A stretch of 10,992 nt of DNA from Bacteroidaceae bacterium (lineage in GTDB: Bacteria > Bacteroidota > Bacteroidia > Bacteroidales > Bacteroidaceae), in the NCBI GenBank assembly GCA_024695315.1, contig JAILIJ010000187.1:1-10992 (forward strand), in the 5' to 3' direction. How positions within the stretch are numbered: the stretch's first letter is position 1; each line of letters starts with the position of its first letter. Positions 1 through 7,165 of this stretch are shown here, piece by piece. Position numbers and translations under genes: made by a program. The notes below the pieces were generated by a model that had not been told where the DNA came from, did no database searches, and worked only from the letters and a program-made list of their open reading frames with translations.

Positions 1-930
1 AACTATAATAGCAGCTATTACAATAATTATTCGTCATATTATGACCCAGATAAGTACATTCAGCTATTTGGTCTTTCTTTAGGATGGGGTAAGCGTTTGA
101 ATTGGCCAGACAATAATTTTAGTTTTATGGCTTCTCTTGCTTATACGCGTTACATGTTGAAAGATTGGGATTACTTCCTAATTACAGACGGTAACTGTAA
201 CAACATTAACCTCACGCTTCAGTTGTCACGTAATAATATAGACAATCAGATTTATCCACGTAGAGGTTCTACTATTAATGCTTCTTTAACTCTTACTCCA
301 CCATATTCTCTCTTTGACGGAGTTGACTATGCTAATCTTGCTACAAGCTCATCGGATGCTAATTATATGAGTGATATGCAAGAGAAATATAGATGGATAG
401 AGTATCATAAGTGGAAATTTAATTCAAAATTCTACACTCCTCTTTCTGGAGGACAGAAGTGTTTCGTTCTTATGACACGTTTTGATATGGGATTCCTCGG
501 ACATTATAACAGTAATAAGAAGTCTCCGTTTGAAACATTTTACGTAGGAGGTGATGGTATGTCTGGATATTCTACAAGCTACTATCAAGAGACTATAGGT
601 CTTCGTGGTTACGACAATGGAGCTCTCACGCCTTATGGTTATGAAGGTTATGCATATTCTCGTATGACACTTGAGCTAAGATACCCTCTTATGTTGAATA
701 ATTCAACAAATATCTATGCTCTTGCATTTCTTGAAGGTGGTAATGCATGGACAGATATTAAGAAATTTAATATCTTTGATATGAAACGTTCTGCAGGTCT
801 TGGAGTTCGAATATTCCTTCCTATGGTTGGTCTAATGGGTATCGATTGGGCTTATGGATTTGATAAAGTATATGGATCGACTTCATATGGTGGAAGTCAA
901 TTCCACTTCATACTTGGTCAAGAATTTTAA
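1..930 (+). CDS. bamA: BamA/Omp85 outer-membrane assembly factor, C-terminal part (5' end outside window)
   Basis: The frame is open from base 1 to the TAA at 928-930, about 309 codons, so the POTRA domains and first barrel strands lie upstream of the window. BamA folds and inserts beta-barrel proteins into the outer membrane. What is seen is alternating aromatic/polar beta-strand sequence, the segment LTPPYSLF common in Bacteroidetes homologues, an LRGY motif at 601-612 that matches the conserved (V/I/L)RG(F/Y) of barrel loop L6, and a last strand FHFILGQEF ending in Phe, the usual beta-signal for outer-membrane proteins. An in-frame TTG at 97 is not a start, because the reading frame and the Tyr/Asn-rich barrel sequence continue upstream of it. 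The downstream Skp/OmpH genes are classic partners of BamA. Confidence in the family is high; exact length cannot be judged. Confidence 0.93.
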   Translation, partial: NYNSSYYNNYSSYYDPDKYIQLFGLSLGWGKRLNWPDNNFSFMASLAYTRYMLKDWDYFLITDGNCNNINLTLQLSRNNIDNQIYPRRGSTINASLTLTPPYSLFDGVDYANLATSSSDANYMSDMQEKYRWIEYHKWKFNSKFYTPLSGGQKCFVLMTRFDMGFLGHYNSNKKSPFETFYVGGDGMSGYSTSYYQETIGLRGYDNGALTPYGYEGYAYSRMTLELRYPLMLNNSTNIYALAFLEGGNAWTDIKKFNIFDMKRSAGLGVRIFLPMVGLMGIDWAYGFDKVYGSTSYGGSQFHFILGQEF

Positions 931-960
931 GTCTTATAATAAGTGAATCATGACAATTAG

Positions 961-990
961 GGAATTTACTATTTCAAATAGTTTATTTCC
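961..990 (+). terminator. Weak hairpin between bamA and the first ompH gene
   Basis: ACTATTT (968-974) and AAATAGT (976-982) are complementary around one central base. The outer GGAA (961-964) and TTCC (987-990) can extend the stem with bulges, and a short T-rich stretch follows. It is AT-rich and weak. It may attenuate read-through from bamA, leaving the ompH genes partly under the promoter-like box downstream. It is not a convincing intrinsic terminator. Confidence 0.25.
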
Positions 991-1014
991 ATAGAACAAA
1001 AGATAATTTGAGTG

Positions 1015-1022
1015 TATCTTTG
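1015..1022 (+). promoter_or_regulatory. Bacteroidetes-type -7 box upstream of first ompH
   Basis: TATCTTTG matches the Bacteroidetes -7 consensus TAnnTTTG and lies 26 bases before the ATG at 1049. No TTTG sits about 20 bases upstream, so the -33 element is poor. It suggests the ompH-murI-comF genes can be transcribed independently of bamA, in addition to read-through. Confidence 0.5.
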
Positions 1023-1048
1023 CAACGTACACATTAAAATCTACATTT

Positions 1049-1561
1049 ATGAAAAAAATTGTATTGACATTGTTGGTGCTTGTTGCTTCAGTAGCAGCTA
1101 ACGCACAAAAGTTTGCACTCGTTGATATGGAATATATTCTTAAGAATGTGCCTGCTTACGAGCGCGCAAACGAGCAGTTGAATCAAGTGTCTAAGAAGTG
1201 GGAGGGCGAAGTTAATGCTCTTCTTACTGAAGTTGAGACAATGTACAAGAAATATCAATCGGAATCTGTTTTCTTATCAGATGCCCAGAAGACTAAGGCC
1301 GAAGAGGCAATTATGGCTAAGGAGAAGCAAGCTAGCGAACTTAAAAAGAAATATTTCGGTAGTGAAGGTGAGCTTTATAAAAAGCGCCAAAGTCTTATGA
1401 GTCCAATCAACGATGAGATTTATAATGCTGTCAAGGATATTTCTGATCAAAAAGGTTACCAACTTATACTTGATAGAGCATCAGGTGGAAGTATTATATA
1501 TGCCTCTCCAAAGATTGATATCAGTGATGAGGTACTAATTAAGTTAGGATACAAGTATTAA
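1049..1561 (+). CDS. Skp/OmpH family periplasmic chaperone, copy 1
   Basis: A 170-residue protein. Residues 1-20 form a signal peptide: MKK, a hydrophobic core, then ANAQ as a probable signal peptidase I site. The mature part opens with KFALVDMEYILKNVP, the short beta-strand/helix start typical of OmpH proteins. A long charged helix rich in Lys, Glu and Gln follows (about 40-115), which would make the coiled-coil tentacles, then a returning strand (YQLILDRASGGSIIYASP). Skp-type proteins act as trimers that hold unfolded outer-membrane proteins in the periplasm and pass them to BamA, which is encoded just upstream. The ATG at 1049 is chosen because the signal peptide starts there. The symbol is left blank because three paralogues are present and their individual roles are not known from sequence. 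Confidence 0.9.
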   Translation: MKKIVLTLLVLVASVAANAQKFALVDMEYILKNVPAYERANEQLNQVSKKWEGEVNALLTEVETMYKKYQSESVFLSDAQKTKAEEAIMAKEKQASELKKKYFGSEGELYKKRQSLMSPINDEIYNAVKDISDQKGYQLILDRASGGSIIYASPKIDISDEVLIKLGYKY

Positions 1562-1599
1562 ATTAAAGAGAATATTAACTAAAACCAATTAAAAATAAA

Positions 1600-2097
1600 A
1601 TGAAGAAATTTATTATCGCAGCTCTTTTAGCACTTCCAATGAGTGTTTTTGCTCAGAAGTTTGCTCATGTTAATTCTGCCACAATTATTCAGGCTATGCC
1701 AGAGTATACAGCTGCTCAAACAGAGATGGAGAATCTTAATAAAACTTATCAGGATGATTTGAAGCGTATGCAAGATGAATTCCAGACTAAGTTGGATGAT
1801 TATCAGAAAAACCAGGCTACTTTGCCAGATGCTGTTAAGCAGCGTCGTGAGTCAGAACTCCAGGATCTTAACCAGCGCATTCAGACTTTCTACCAGACTA
1901 GTCAGGAAGAATTACAGAAGGCTACTCAGACAAAGATGCAAGCTATCACAACAAAGGTGACTAATGCTATAAAGGAAGTAGGTATTGCTGGAGGTTATGT
2001 TTATGTAATGGATATCACTTCTGGTATACCATACATAAGCGAGACACTTAGCACAGATGTTACAGCTCAGGTTAAAGCAAAGCTTGGCATCAAATAA
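1600..2097 (+). CDS. Skp/OmpH family periplasmic chaperone, copy 2
   Basis: A 165-residue protein with signal peptide MKKFIIAALLALPMSVFAQ (cleavage after FA is likely). KFAHVNSATIIQAMPEY follows, the OmpH start with the MPEY/VPAY motif shared by all three copies. A Gln-rich amphipathic helical region covers about residues 40-110, and the C-terminal strand reads GGYVYVMDITSGIPYIS. Its size is close to that of Skp. It starts 38 bases after copy 1, in an AT-rich spacer without a terminator, so co-transcription is likely. The expected role is periplasmic chaperoning of outer-membrane proteins. It is clearly a diverged paralogue and not a recent duplicate, since conservation with copy 1 is limited to the structural motifs. 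Confidence 0.9.
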   Translation: MKKFIIAALLALPMSVFAQKFAHVNSATIIQAMPEYTAAQTEMENLNKTYQDDLKRMQDEFQTKLDDYQKNQATLPDAVKQRRESELQDLNQRIQTFYQTSQEELQKATQTKMQAITTKVTNAIKEVGIAGGYVYVMDITSGIPYISETLSTDVTAQVKAKLGIK

Positions 2098-2158
2098 TAA
2101 ATAATATTTATAGTTTATAGATGAGGCTATAATTTATTGGCCATAAACATTTATACAA

Positions 2159-2740
2159 ATGAAGAAAACCATAGTAACAGCAACTTTACTTGCGCTTACT
2201 GCTATGGTATCAGCGCAAGAGGTGGCAGATGATAAAACATCTGCTGCCTCTTCTAGTGCTGAAACCATAGAGAAAGTAATTTATAAAACTCAGCGTTTCG
2301 GCTTTCTTAGCTATGATGAGGCATTAAAATCTATGCCAGAATATTCTATAGCTCAGAAATCTCTCGAAGATCTAAAGGCAACCTATGATAGAGAAATGGA
2401 GCGTGCAGAGCAAGAGTTCACAAAGAAGTATTCTGAGTATATTGATGGTCAGGGAACTTTTCCTGAGAATATCATGCTTAAGCGACAGAAAGAACTTCAG
2501 CAGTTAATGGATCAGAGTATAGCTTTTAAGAATGAGGCTAAAAAGATGCTTGTTGAGGCTGAACGTGAGACAATGAAACCACTTTATGAGCAGCTTAATA
2601 AGATTATTAAGGAAATAGGAGAAGAATACAAGTTCTCTTATATTCTTAATACTGATTGCAATGCCTATCCGTACATCAACACTTCTGTAGGTGAGGGACA
2701 AGACATAAATGATATTGTAAAAACGGCATTAAATAAATAA
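2159..2740 (+). CDS. Skp/OmpH family periplasmic chaperone, copy 3 (with N-terminal extension)
   Basis: A 193-residue protein with signal peptide ending MVSAQ (about residue 20). Unlike its two neighbours it then carries a low-complexity Ser/Ala/Thr/Glu segment of about 25 residues (containing DDKTSAASSSAE) before the OmpH core begins at RFGFLSYDEALKSMPEY. The charged helical region and a C-terminal strand (YKFSYILNTDCNAYPYIN) are present. The extension may be a flexible tether. The 61-base spacer before it contains a 6-bp inverted repeat (2115-2120 with 2127-2132) of unknown role. The stop codon lies four bases before murI, so the two are probably translated from one message. Confidence 0.87.
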   Translation: MKKTIVTATLLALTAMVSAQEVADDKTSAASSSAETIEKVIYKTQRFGFLSYDEALKSMPEYSIAQKSLEDLKATYDREMERAEQEFTKKYSEYIDGQGTFPENIMLKRQKELQQLMDQSIAFKNEAKKMLVEAERETMKPLYEQLNKIIKEIGEEYKFSYILNTDCNAYPYINTSVGEGQDINDIVKTALNK

Positions 2741-2744
2741 TACA

Positions 2745-3560
2745 ATGGGACCAATAGGTGTTTTTGACTCGGGGTTTGGAGGATTGACAATTCTAGATGG
2801 TATACGGACGCGTATGCCTGAATATGACTATGTATATCTGGGCGATAACGCCAGAGCACCTTATGGTACAAGATCCTTTGATATTGTTTACGAGTTTACT
2901 CTTCAAGCGGTAAAAAAACTTTTTGAATTAGGATGTCCTTTAGTTATACTGGGATGTAATACTGCTTCTGCTAAGGCCTTACGAACTATTCAGCAGACCT
3001 ATCTTCCAAATAATGCCCCAGATAGGCGTGTATTAGGGGTTATACGTCCTACTGCTGAGGTTGTAGGGACACTCTCGAGGACACACCACGTTGGGGTACT
3101 TGCTACGGAAGGTACAATAAAGTCAGAATCTTATAAACTTGAAATTGAAAAGCTTTATCCTGAAACTTCTGTTGTAGGGCAGGCATGCCCTATGTGGGTG
3201 CCATTGGTAGAGAATAACGAGTTCAATAAGCCAGGAGCAGATTATTTCGTAAAAGATAGTTTGAATAAGCTTTTGACGCAAGACCCAAAGATAGACACTA
3301 TAATATTGGGATGTACTCATTATCCTCTTTTAATGGATAAAATACGTCTTTATTGTCCTAAGAATATTACTCTAATCCCACAGGGGCATTACATTGCAGA
3401 AAGTTTACAAGACTATTTACATCGTCATAAGGAAATGTATGATAGGATTAGTAAAGGTGGAACATGTAAATATTATACAACGGAATCAACAGATAAGTTC
3501 ACGGAAAGTGCAAGTGTATTTTTGCATGAAAGGGTAGAAGCTGAAAAAGTTACCTTATAA
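2745..3560 (+). CDS. murI: Glutamate racemase
   Basis: A 271-residue cytoplasmic, cofactor-independent racemase that converts L-glutamate to D-glutamate for peptidoglycan stem peptides. The start GPIGVFDSGFGGLTIL holds the conserved Asp-Ser-Gly (Asp8). LGDNARAPYG at about 32-41 is the substrate-site signature. The two catalytic cysteines are Cys71 in GCNTAS and Cys190 in GCTHYPLL, the latter with its partner His192. Length is normal for the family. It lies 4 bases after the third ompH gene and its stop overlaps the start of comF by one base (TAATG), so it sits in the middle of an operon. The link of bamA, ompH and murI puts outer-membrane assembly and wall precursor supply in one cluster. The only other likely call, aspartate racemase, fits the motifs less well. 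Confidence 0.95.
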   Translation: MGPIGVFDSGFGGLTILDGIRTRMPEYDYVYLGDNARAPYGTRSFDIVYEFTLQAVKKLFELGCPLVILGCNTASAKALRTIQQTYLPNNAPDRRVLGVIRPTAEVVGTLSRTHHVGVLATEGTIKSESYKLEIEKLYPETSVVGQACPMWVPLVENNEFNKPGADYFVKDSLNKLLTQDPKIDTIILGCTHYPLLMDKIRLYCPKNITLIPQGHYIAESLQDYLHRHKEMYDRISKGGTCKYYTTESTDKFTESASVFLHERVEAEKVTL

Positions 3561-4321
3561 TGAGAGCACTTACAAAATATACAATGACATTGTGGAAAGA
3601 TATTATTAATTTTTTCTTTCCACGTCATTGTATTGTATGTGGCCATCGTTTATCTATACATGAAAAGCATATTTGTTTTTCTTGTCTTGCTTTATTACCA
3701 AGAACAAATTATCATTTGGCTGAGCATAGTGTAGCTGAACAGATATTCTGGGGACGTTTTCCTATTGAGAAAGCTGTCTGTTTTTTTTTCTATGATGCAA
3801 GAAATATACGTCAGATTCTTTGGTCATTAAAGTACGATTCTAACCCTTATATTGGAAAATATTTGGCACGCATATATGCGAGAGAAATTAAAGGATCTGG
3901 TTTCTTTGATGGTATTGATGGTATAATCCCAGTACCTCTTGCGTGGATGAGAAAATTGAAGAGGGGATACAATCAAAGTGAATATATTGCACAAGGTATT
4001 AGTGAAGAAACAGGAATACCTATGTTTAATGATATAGTTGTTCGTATTAGGAATAACGAAACACAGACTCGTCTTGGACGTGCAGAACGCCAAGCTAATG
4101 TAAAAGATATTTTTAGTGTTATAGCCCCCGAAAAAGCATCTGGAAAGCACTTTCTTATTGTGGACGACGTATTGACTACAGGTTCCACGATCTCGTCTCT
4201 ATGCGAAACTCTAGTAAAGTCTGGTAATATTAAAATATCGGTATTAACATTAGCTATAGCCGGTTCTCAAAAAGGCCTTCCTGTTGCAGATAAAAATAAT
4301 AATCAATTAAAGTCTGATTAA
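3560..4321 (+). CDS. comF: ComF family protein (phosphoribosyltransferase-like)
   Basis: A 253-residue protein with the two parts of ComF/GntX proteins. The N-terminal zinc-ribbon-like region has Cys24, Cys27, Cys39 and Cys42 (CIVC...CFSC). The type I phosphoribosyltransferase domain has the RGYNQ motif (about 135-139) and the PRPP-binding loop VDDVLTTGST (201-210). In naturally competent bacteria ComF is needed for DNA uptake or processing of incoming strands; in Bacteroidetes its role is not established, so the function is inferred from family only. The ATG at 3560 overlaps the murI stop by one base, which suggests translational coupling. A second in-frame ATG at 3584 is an alternative start. 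The C-terminal tail is Asn/Lys-rich, and its last codons form the left arm of the terminator hairpin. Confidence 0.88.
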   Translation: MRALTKYTMTLWKDIINFFFPRHCIVCGHRLSIHEKHICFSCLALLPRTNYHLAEHSVAEQIFWGRFPIEKAVCFFFYDARNIRQILWSLKYDSNPYIGKYLARIYAREIKGSGFFDGIDGIIPVPLAWMRKLKRGYNQSEYIAQGISEETGIPMFNDIVVRIRNNETQTRLGRAERQANVKDIFSVIAPEKASGKHFLIVDDVLTTGSTISSLCETLVKSGNIKISVLTLAIAGSQKGLPVADKNNNQLKSD

Positions 4322-4343
4322 TGGACTAATCAGACTTTAATTG
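4304..4343. terminator. Perfect 17-bp hairpin at the end of comF, probable bidirectional terminator
   Basis: Bases 4304-4320 and 4327-4343 are exact reverse complements with a 6-base loop (ATGGAC). The left arm encodes the last comF residues, and the TAA stop (4319-4321) spans the arm/loop border. On the minus strand the hairpin is followed by an A/T-rich tract (GATTATTATTTTTA), which fits termination of the converging minus-strand unit. On the plus strand the T-run is poor, but a second hairpin follows at 4347-4368. Confidence 0.75.
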
Positions 4344-4346
4344 GTT

Positions 4347-4368
4347 ATACTATACTCGAGTTTAGTAT
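4347..4368. terminator. Second imperfect palindrome between convergent genes
   Basis: ATACTA and TAGTAT flank a central ACTCGAGT, giving a 22-base palindrome with one T-T mismatch pair, followed on the plus strand by TTCTT. It lies between comF and the 3' end of the minus-strand nucleotidyltransferase gene. It may back up termination in the plus direction, or block read-through of minus-strand transcripts. Confidence 0.4.
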
Positions 4369-4394
4369 TTCTTAGAAATGTTGCATTAAGATTT

Positions 4395-5513
4395 CTATTT
4401 TCCAAACAGAGTAGTGTACCCTTTTTTTACTCTCCATAACCTTTGCCATATAGTGAAATATATTCCCCATATTATTTCACTTGGGTAAAAATGTATAAAA
4501 TTTAGGTTTCTTTTCTGTCGTCTGTATAATCTTTGTATCAAATTTTCCCTTATGTTGTATGGGTTACGTGGGTCGTAAAGGCCAAAATTGCCAGCCATCA
4601 TAATCTCGTTAAGTAGGAATTTTCCGTGTTTTATATGAGGCTCACAAAACATATATTTTTTGTCCATACCACATACATTTTCCAATACATACATGAGTGC
4701 TGCTCCAAAGTCGTCTAAGCCGAGTTTTTTGATAATTTCCGGCATTACATTATTTTCTTTGCTTGTTAGTAGATAATAATAGTCTATGACCTGTCGCAGA
4801 CCTATACCATCGCTATATAGATGTCTATATATATGTAGAAGTTGGAAAGTAATATTAAAGTCACGTGTTGGTACATATATTTCTCCAACATCACCAGGTA
4901 GCTCTATTTTATTGTTTTCAAACTGTATAGGAACCTGATCCTCAAACCATTTCTGAAGAATCCTATTTTTGAAAGGATTATTAAGCCATGTAGGCATGTA
5001 ATGAGGTTCAATCTCTACTCCTTCACTTTTTTTTAATACATCAAATACTGTGTGGTGATATAAAACTTGAGCTTCAGGGGTATATTTAAGTGCATATTTT
5101 ACTATGTCGTCACGTCCTTCTCTTGGTGTTTTTCCAGGTACAGTAAGCCATAGATCGATGTCACCTGGATGACGCCTACGTGGATTAGGGTACATAAAAG
5201 CATTTCCTTGTCCTTTAAGAACAATAGCTCTGAAACCATCCATCATGAAACGCATCATGACGTTTCTTGTGTAATAGTTCATCTTATCGTTCCTTTTCTC
5301 TAATCGCTCAACGTAAGCATACCATTTCAGAAGGAAGACTCTTTCTGGACGTTGAGATTCTGGAAGCTGTTCTATGCCGCCAAAAAGCACCCCAGTTATG
5401 GTTTGCTGTTTAGCCTTTTCAAAAAGAGATTCCCACTCTTCATTAGAAGCCTTTTCTGACAGTTCTTTTTTATTGCCGAGTGCGACTTGAAGTAGTTCTA
5501 CTAAAAGATCCAT
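4395..5513 (-). CDS. Nucleotidyltransferase-fold family protein (NTP_transf_5-like)
   Basis: A 372-residue protein. The recognisable core is LKGQGNAFMYPNP (about 99-111) followed by RRHPGDIDLWL (113-123). This fits the nucleotidyltransferase fold: a G-rich helix start, then an Asp-x-Asp pair (Asp118, Asp120) that would bind metal and nucleotide. EIEPHY (about 168-172) could supply the third acidic residue. This arrangement matches the uncharacterised nucleotidyltransferase family often found near polysaccharide and O-antigen genes in Bacteroidetes. The rest is mostly helical, and the C-terminus is basic and aromatic (about 333-372). Substrate and partner are unknown. It begins 24 bases after the flavoprotein gene on the same strand, so the two are probably co-transcribed, with no obvious functional link. 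Confidence 0.75.
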   Translation of the reverse strand: MDLLVELLQVALGNKKELSEKASNEEWESLFEKAKQQTITGVLFGGIEQLPESQRPERVFLLKWYAYVERLEKRNDKMNYYTRNVMMRFMMDGFRAIVLKGQGNAFMYPNPRRRHPGDIDLWLTVPGKTPREGRDDIVKYALKYTPEAQVLYHHTVFDVLKKSEGVEIEPHYMPTWLNNPFKNRILQKWFEDQVPIQFENNKIELPGDVGEIYVPTRDFNITFQLLHIYRHLYSDGIGLRQVIDYYYLLTSKENNVMPEIIKKLGLDDFGAALMYVLENVCGMDKKYMFCEPHIKHGKFLLNEIMMAGNFGLYDPRNPYNIRENLIQRLYRRQKRNLNFIHFYPSEIIWGIYFTIWQRLWRVKKGYTTLFGK

Positions 5514-5537
5514 TATAGAGAAATATTTATGTTGTTC

Positions 5538-6794
5538 TTATTTACTAATTTGGGCTTTGGAATAAATGCCGTGAGCAGCAGCGTAAGCTGTGCTCCAAGC
5601 AGCTTGGAAATTGAATCCGCCCGTTATTCCGTCAATGTCGAGTACTTCACCTGCAAAAAACATATTTGCTATGTCTTTGCTCTCCATTGTATTTTTGTTT
5701 ATAGTGTCAAGACTGACTCCTCCACACGTTACAAATTCGTCTTTAAAAGCATACCTACCTGCAATATCATATTTATCGTTTGTAAGGATGTCTACAAGTT
5801 TATTTATGTCCTTTTTCCCAAGTTCTCCCCATTTGCATTGTTTTCCAAGCTTTGAGACCAAGTATTCCCATAGTCTTTGTTGCAGGTTAAATGGTCGATA
5901 TGAGGTAAGCAGTTTTTGTTTGTTATTTATTATGAGTTCTTCTAGATATTCCTTTATGGAATCTGTATTGCGTTCTCCAGTCCAGTTGATGGAAAGGACA
6001 GACTTATAATTATTTTCATTAAGATATCTTGCAGCATGAGAGGAAAGTTTTAGGATTGCTGGTCCACTCATTCCCCAGTGAGTGATAAGAAGAGGGCCAT
6101 CAGATTTGAATTTAGTGCCTGGGATGGCTGTCATAGCATTTTCCACTACAGTACCCATAAGTCCTTGTAATGCCTTATCTTTAATCGAAAAAGTAAAAAG
6201 GCTTGGTACAGGTGTGAGTATACATTGTTTTATTGATGTAAGAGGACCAGATTCTATATCACTACCTATTCCTCCTGTGGTGATTACAAGATAGTTGAAT
6301 GACGTCCCGTTTATCAAGAAAGAATTATCTAGAACTTTTGTTCCGTCTTTATTTTCTATAATATGTGTCTCAATTCTTGGTTCGTCTCCTTGTACTTTAT
6401 AGTTATATATGATTTTTACTCCATATTTATGTGCTTCTTGCATGAAACAGTTTATAATGGCGTGACTATCTTGTGCTTCAGGAAATACACATTGGTCTTC
6501 TTGTGTTACGAGTGGCACTCCATGTTTTTCAAACCACATGTAAGCATCCTTAGGACCGAACTGCTTGAAAAGTCTCTTTAACAGATTTGCTCCTCTTGGG
6601 TAGACCTGCTTTAGGTCTTTTACTTGCTGAAAAGAGTTTGTGCAGTTACATCTACCTCCACCAGAAATTTCAACCTTTGATAAGGCTTTTTTTCCTCGCT
6701 CAAAGATTGTCACATTCATTTCTGGCATAATCCTTTTTAGTTCTATGGCCAAAAAGAAACCTGCAGCGCCTCCACCAATAATAGCTGTATTCAT
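5538..6794 (-). CDS. BaiN/HI0933 family NAD(P)/FAD-dependent oxidoreductase
   Basis: A 418-residue flavoprotein. The N-terminus NTAIIGGGAAGFFLAIEL has the GxGxxG dinucleotide-binding motif (residues 7-12), with the acidic ribose-binding residue in FERG (about 32). GGGRCNCTN (45-53) is the hallmark of the HI0933/YhiN family. The C-terminal GEVLDIDGITGGFNFQAAW (about 382-400) closes the FAD site. HI0933-type proteins are widespread and their physiological substrate is unsettled; the name BaiN comes from a bile-acid reductase proposed in clostridia and should not be read as the function here. The ATG at 6794 is placed so that the FAD motif starts within the first ten residues, as is normal. It is the first gene of a minus-strand pair with the nucleotidyltransferase-like gene. 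Confidence 0.9.
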   Translation of the reverse strand: MNTAIIGGGAAGFFLAIELKRIMPEMNVTIFERGKKALSKVEISGGGRCNCTNSFQQVKDLKQVYPRGANLLKRLFKQFGPKDAYMWFEKHGVPLVTQEDQCVFPEAQDSHAIINCFMQEAHKYGVKIIYNYKVQGDEPRIETHIIENKDGTKVLDNSFLINGTSFNYLVITTGGIGSDIESGPLTSIKQCILTPVPSLFTFSIKDKALQGLMGTVVENAMTAIPGTKFKSDGPLLITHWGMSGPAILKLSSHAARYLNENNYKSVLSINWTGERNTDSIKEYLEELIINNKQKLLTSYRPFNLQQRLWEYLVSKLGKQCKWGELGKKDINKLVDILTNDKYDIAGRYAFKDEFVTCGGVSLDTINKNTMESKDIANMFFAGEVLDIDGITGGFNFQAAWSTAYAAAHGIYSKAQISK

Positions 6795-6909
6795 AAGAAT
6801 GCTGTTGTTAAGGGGAAATCTTTAATACAGTAAAAAGTTAGCAATTCAAATAATTCGATTTGTATGCTTTTGAATCATCTTAAATGCTATTTTTGCCCTT
6901 ATAACAGCA

Positions 6910-6917
6910 CAAAAGTA
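6910..6917 (-). promoter_or_regulatory. Possible -7 box for the minus-strand flavoprotein unit
   Basis: Read on the minus strand this is TACTTTTG, matching TAnnTTTG, about 115 bases before the flavoprotein ATG. No TTTG lies at the expected distance upstream (the nearest, at 6949-6952, is about 31 bases away), so the assignment is tentative. Confidence 0.35.
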
Positions 6918-6988
6918 CTGAATTTATTTCGCATTCCTTTCATTATAGCAAAAAAGTTACATCATTTACAATATTTTTTGCCAATATA

Positions 6989-7020
6989 TTTGGATGTTTC
7001 ATGTAAACTCCATACCTTTG
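6989..7020 (+). promoter_or_regulatory. Bacteroidetes-type promoter of the tRNA-Asn gene
   Basis: TTTG at 6989-6992 and TACCTTTG at 7013-7020 are separated by 20 bases. This is the TTTG / TAnnTTTG arrangement used by the main sigma factor of Bacteroidetes. The tRNA 5' end is 26 bases downstream. It is the best promoter in the window. Confidence 0.8.
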
Positions 7021-7046
7021 CATCGCTTTTCAAAACCAAGACATTT

Positions 7047-7120
7047 GCTTCAGTAGCTCAGTTGGTTAGAGCACATGACTGTTAATCATGGGGTCGTTGG
7101 TTCAAGCCCATCCTGAAGCG
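7047..7120 (+). tRNA. tRNA-Asn (anticodon GTT)
   Basis: A full cloverleaf can be drawn. The acceptor GCTTCAG pairs perfectly with CTGAAGC, followed by the discriminator G at 7120. The D stem is GCTC/GAGC. The anticodon stem CATGA/TCATG encloses loop CTGTTAA with anticodon GTT at 7081-7083. The variable loop is GGGTC, and the T arm is GTTGG/CCATC with loop TTCAAGC. The T stem has one T-T opposition at its second pair. The CCA end is not encoded (CAA follows the discriminator), so it would be added after transcription. The gene is single, with its own promoter and terminator. Confidence 0.95.
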
Positions 7121-7129
7121 CAAAAGTCT

Positions 7130-7165
7130 AAATCCTGCAAATCAATCGATTTGCAGGATTTTTTT
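7130..7165 (+). terminator. Intrinsic terminator of tRNA-Asn
   Basis: Bases 7130-7143 and 7148-7161 are exact reverse complements (14 bp, GC-containing core CCTGC/GCAGG) with a 4-base loop, and the right arm runs directly into a T-tract to 7165. It lies 9 bases after the tRNA. Confidence 0.92.

Noticed and set aside
3827..4188. Minus-strand open frames of 107 and 71 codons within comF
   Set aside because: Both lie entirely opposite a well-supported gene with intact motifs and show no protein-like features.
5529..6294. Plus-strand open frames of up to 139 codons opposite the flavoprotein gene
   Set aside because: They are antisense to a protein with clear FAD-binding motifs and have no supporting features.
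6888..6895. TATTTTTG, matching the -7 consensus on the plus strand
   Set aside because: TTTG sequences upstream are at 15 and 25 bases, not about 20, and no gene follows before the tRNA, which has a better promoter of its own.
6864..7085. Plus-strand 73-codon open frame before and into the tRNA
   Set aside because: It runs through the tRNA promoter and into the tRNA gene, and its translation resembles no family. It is a chance frame.
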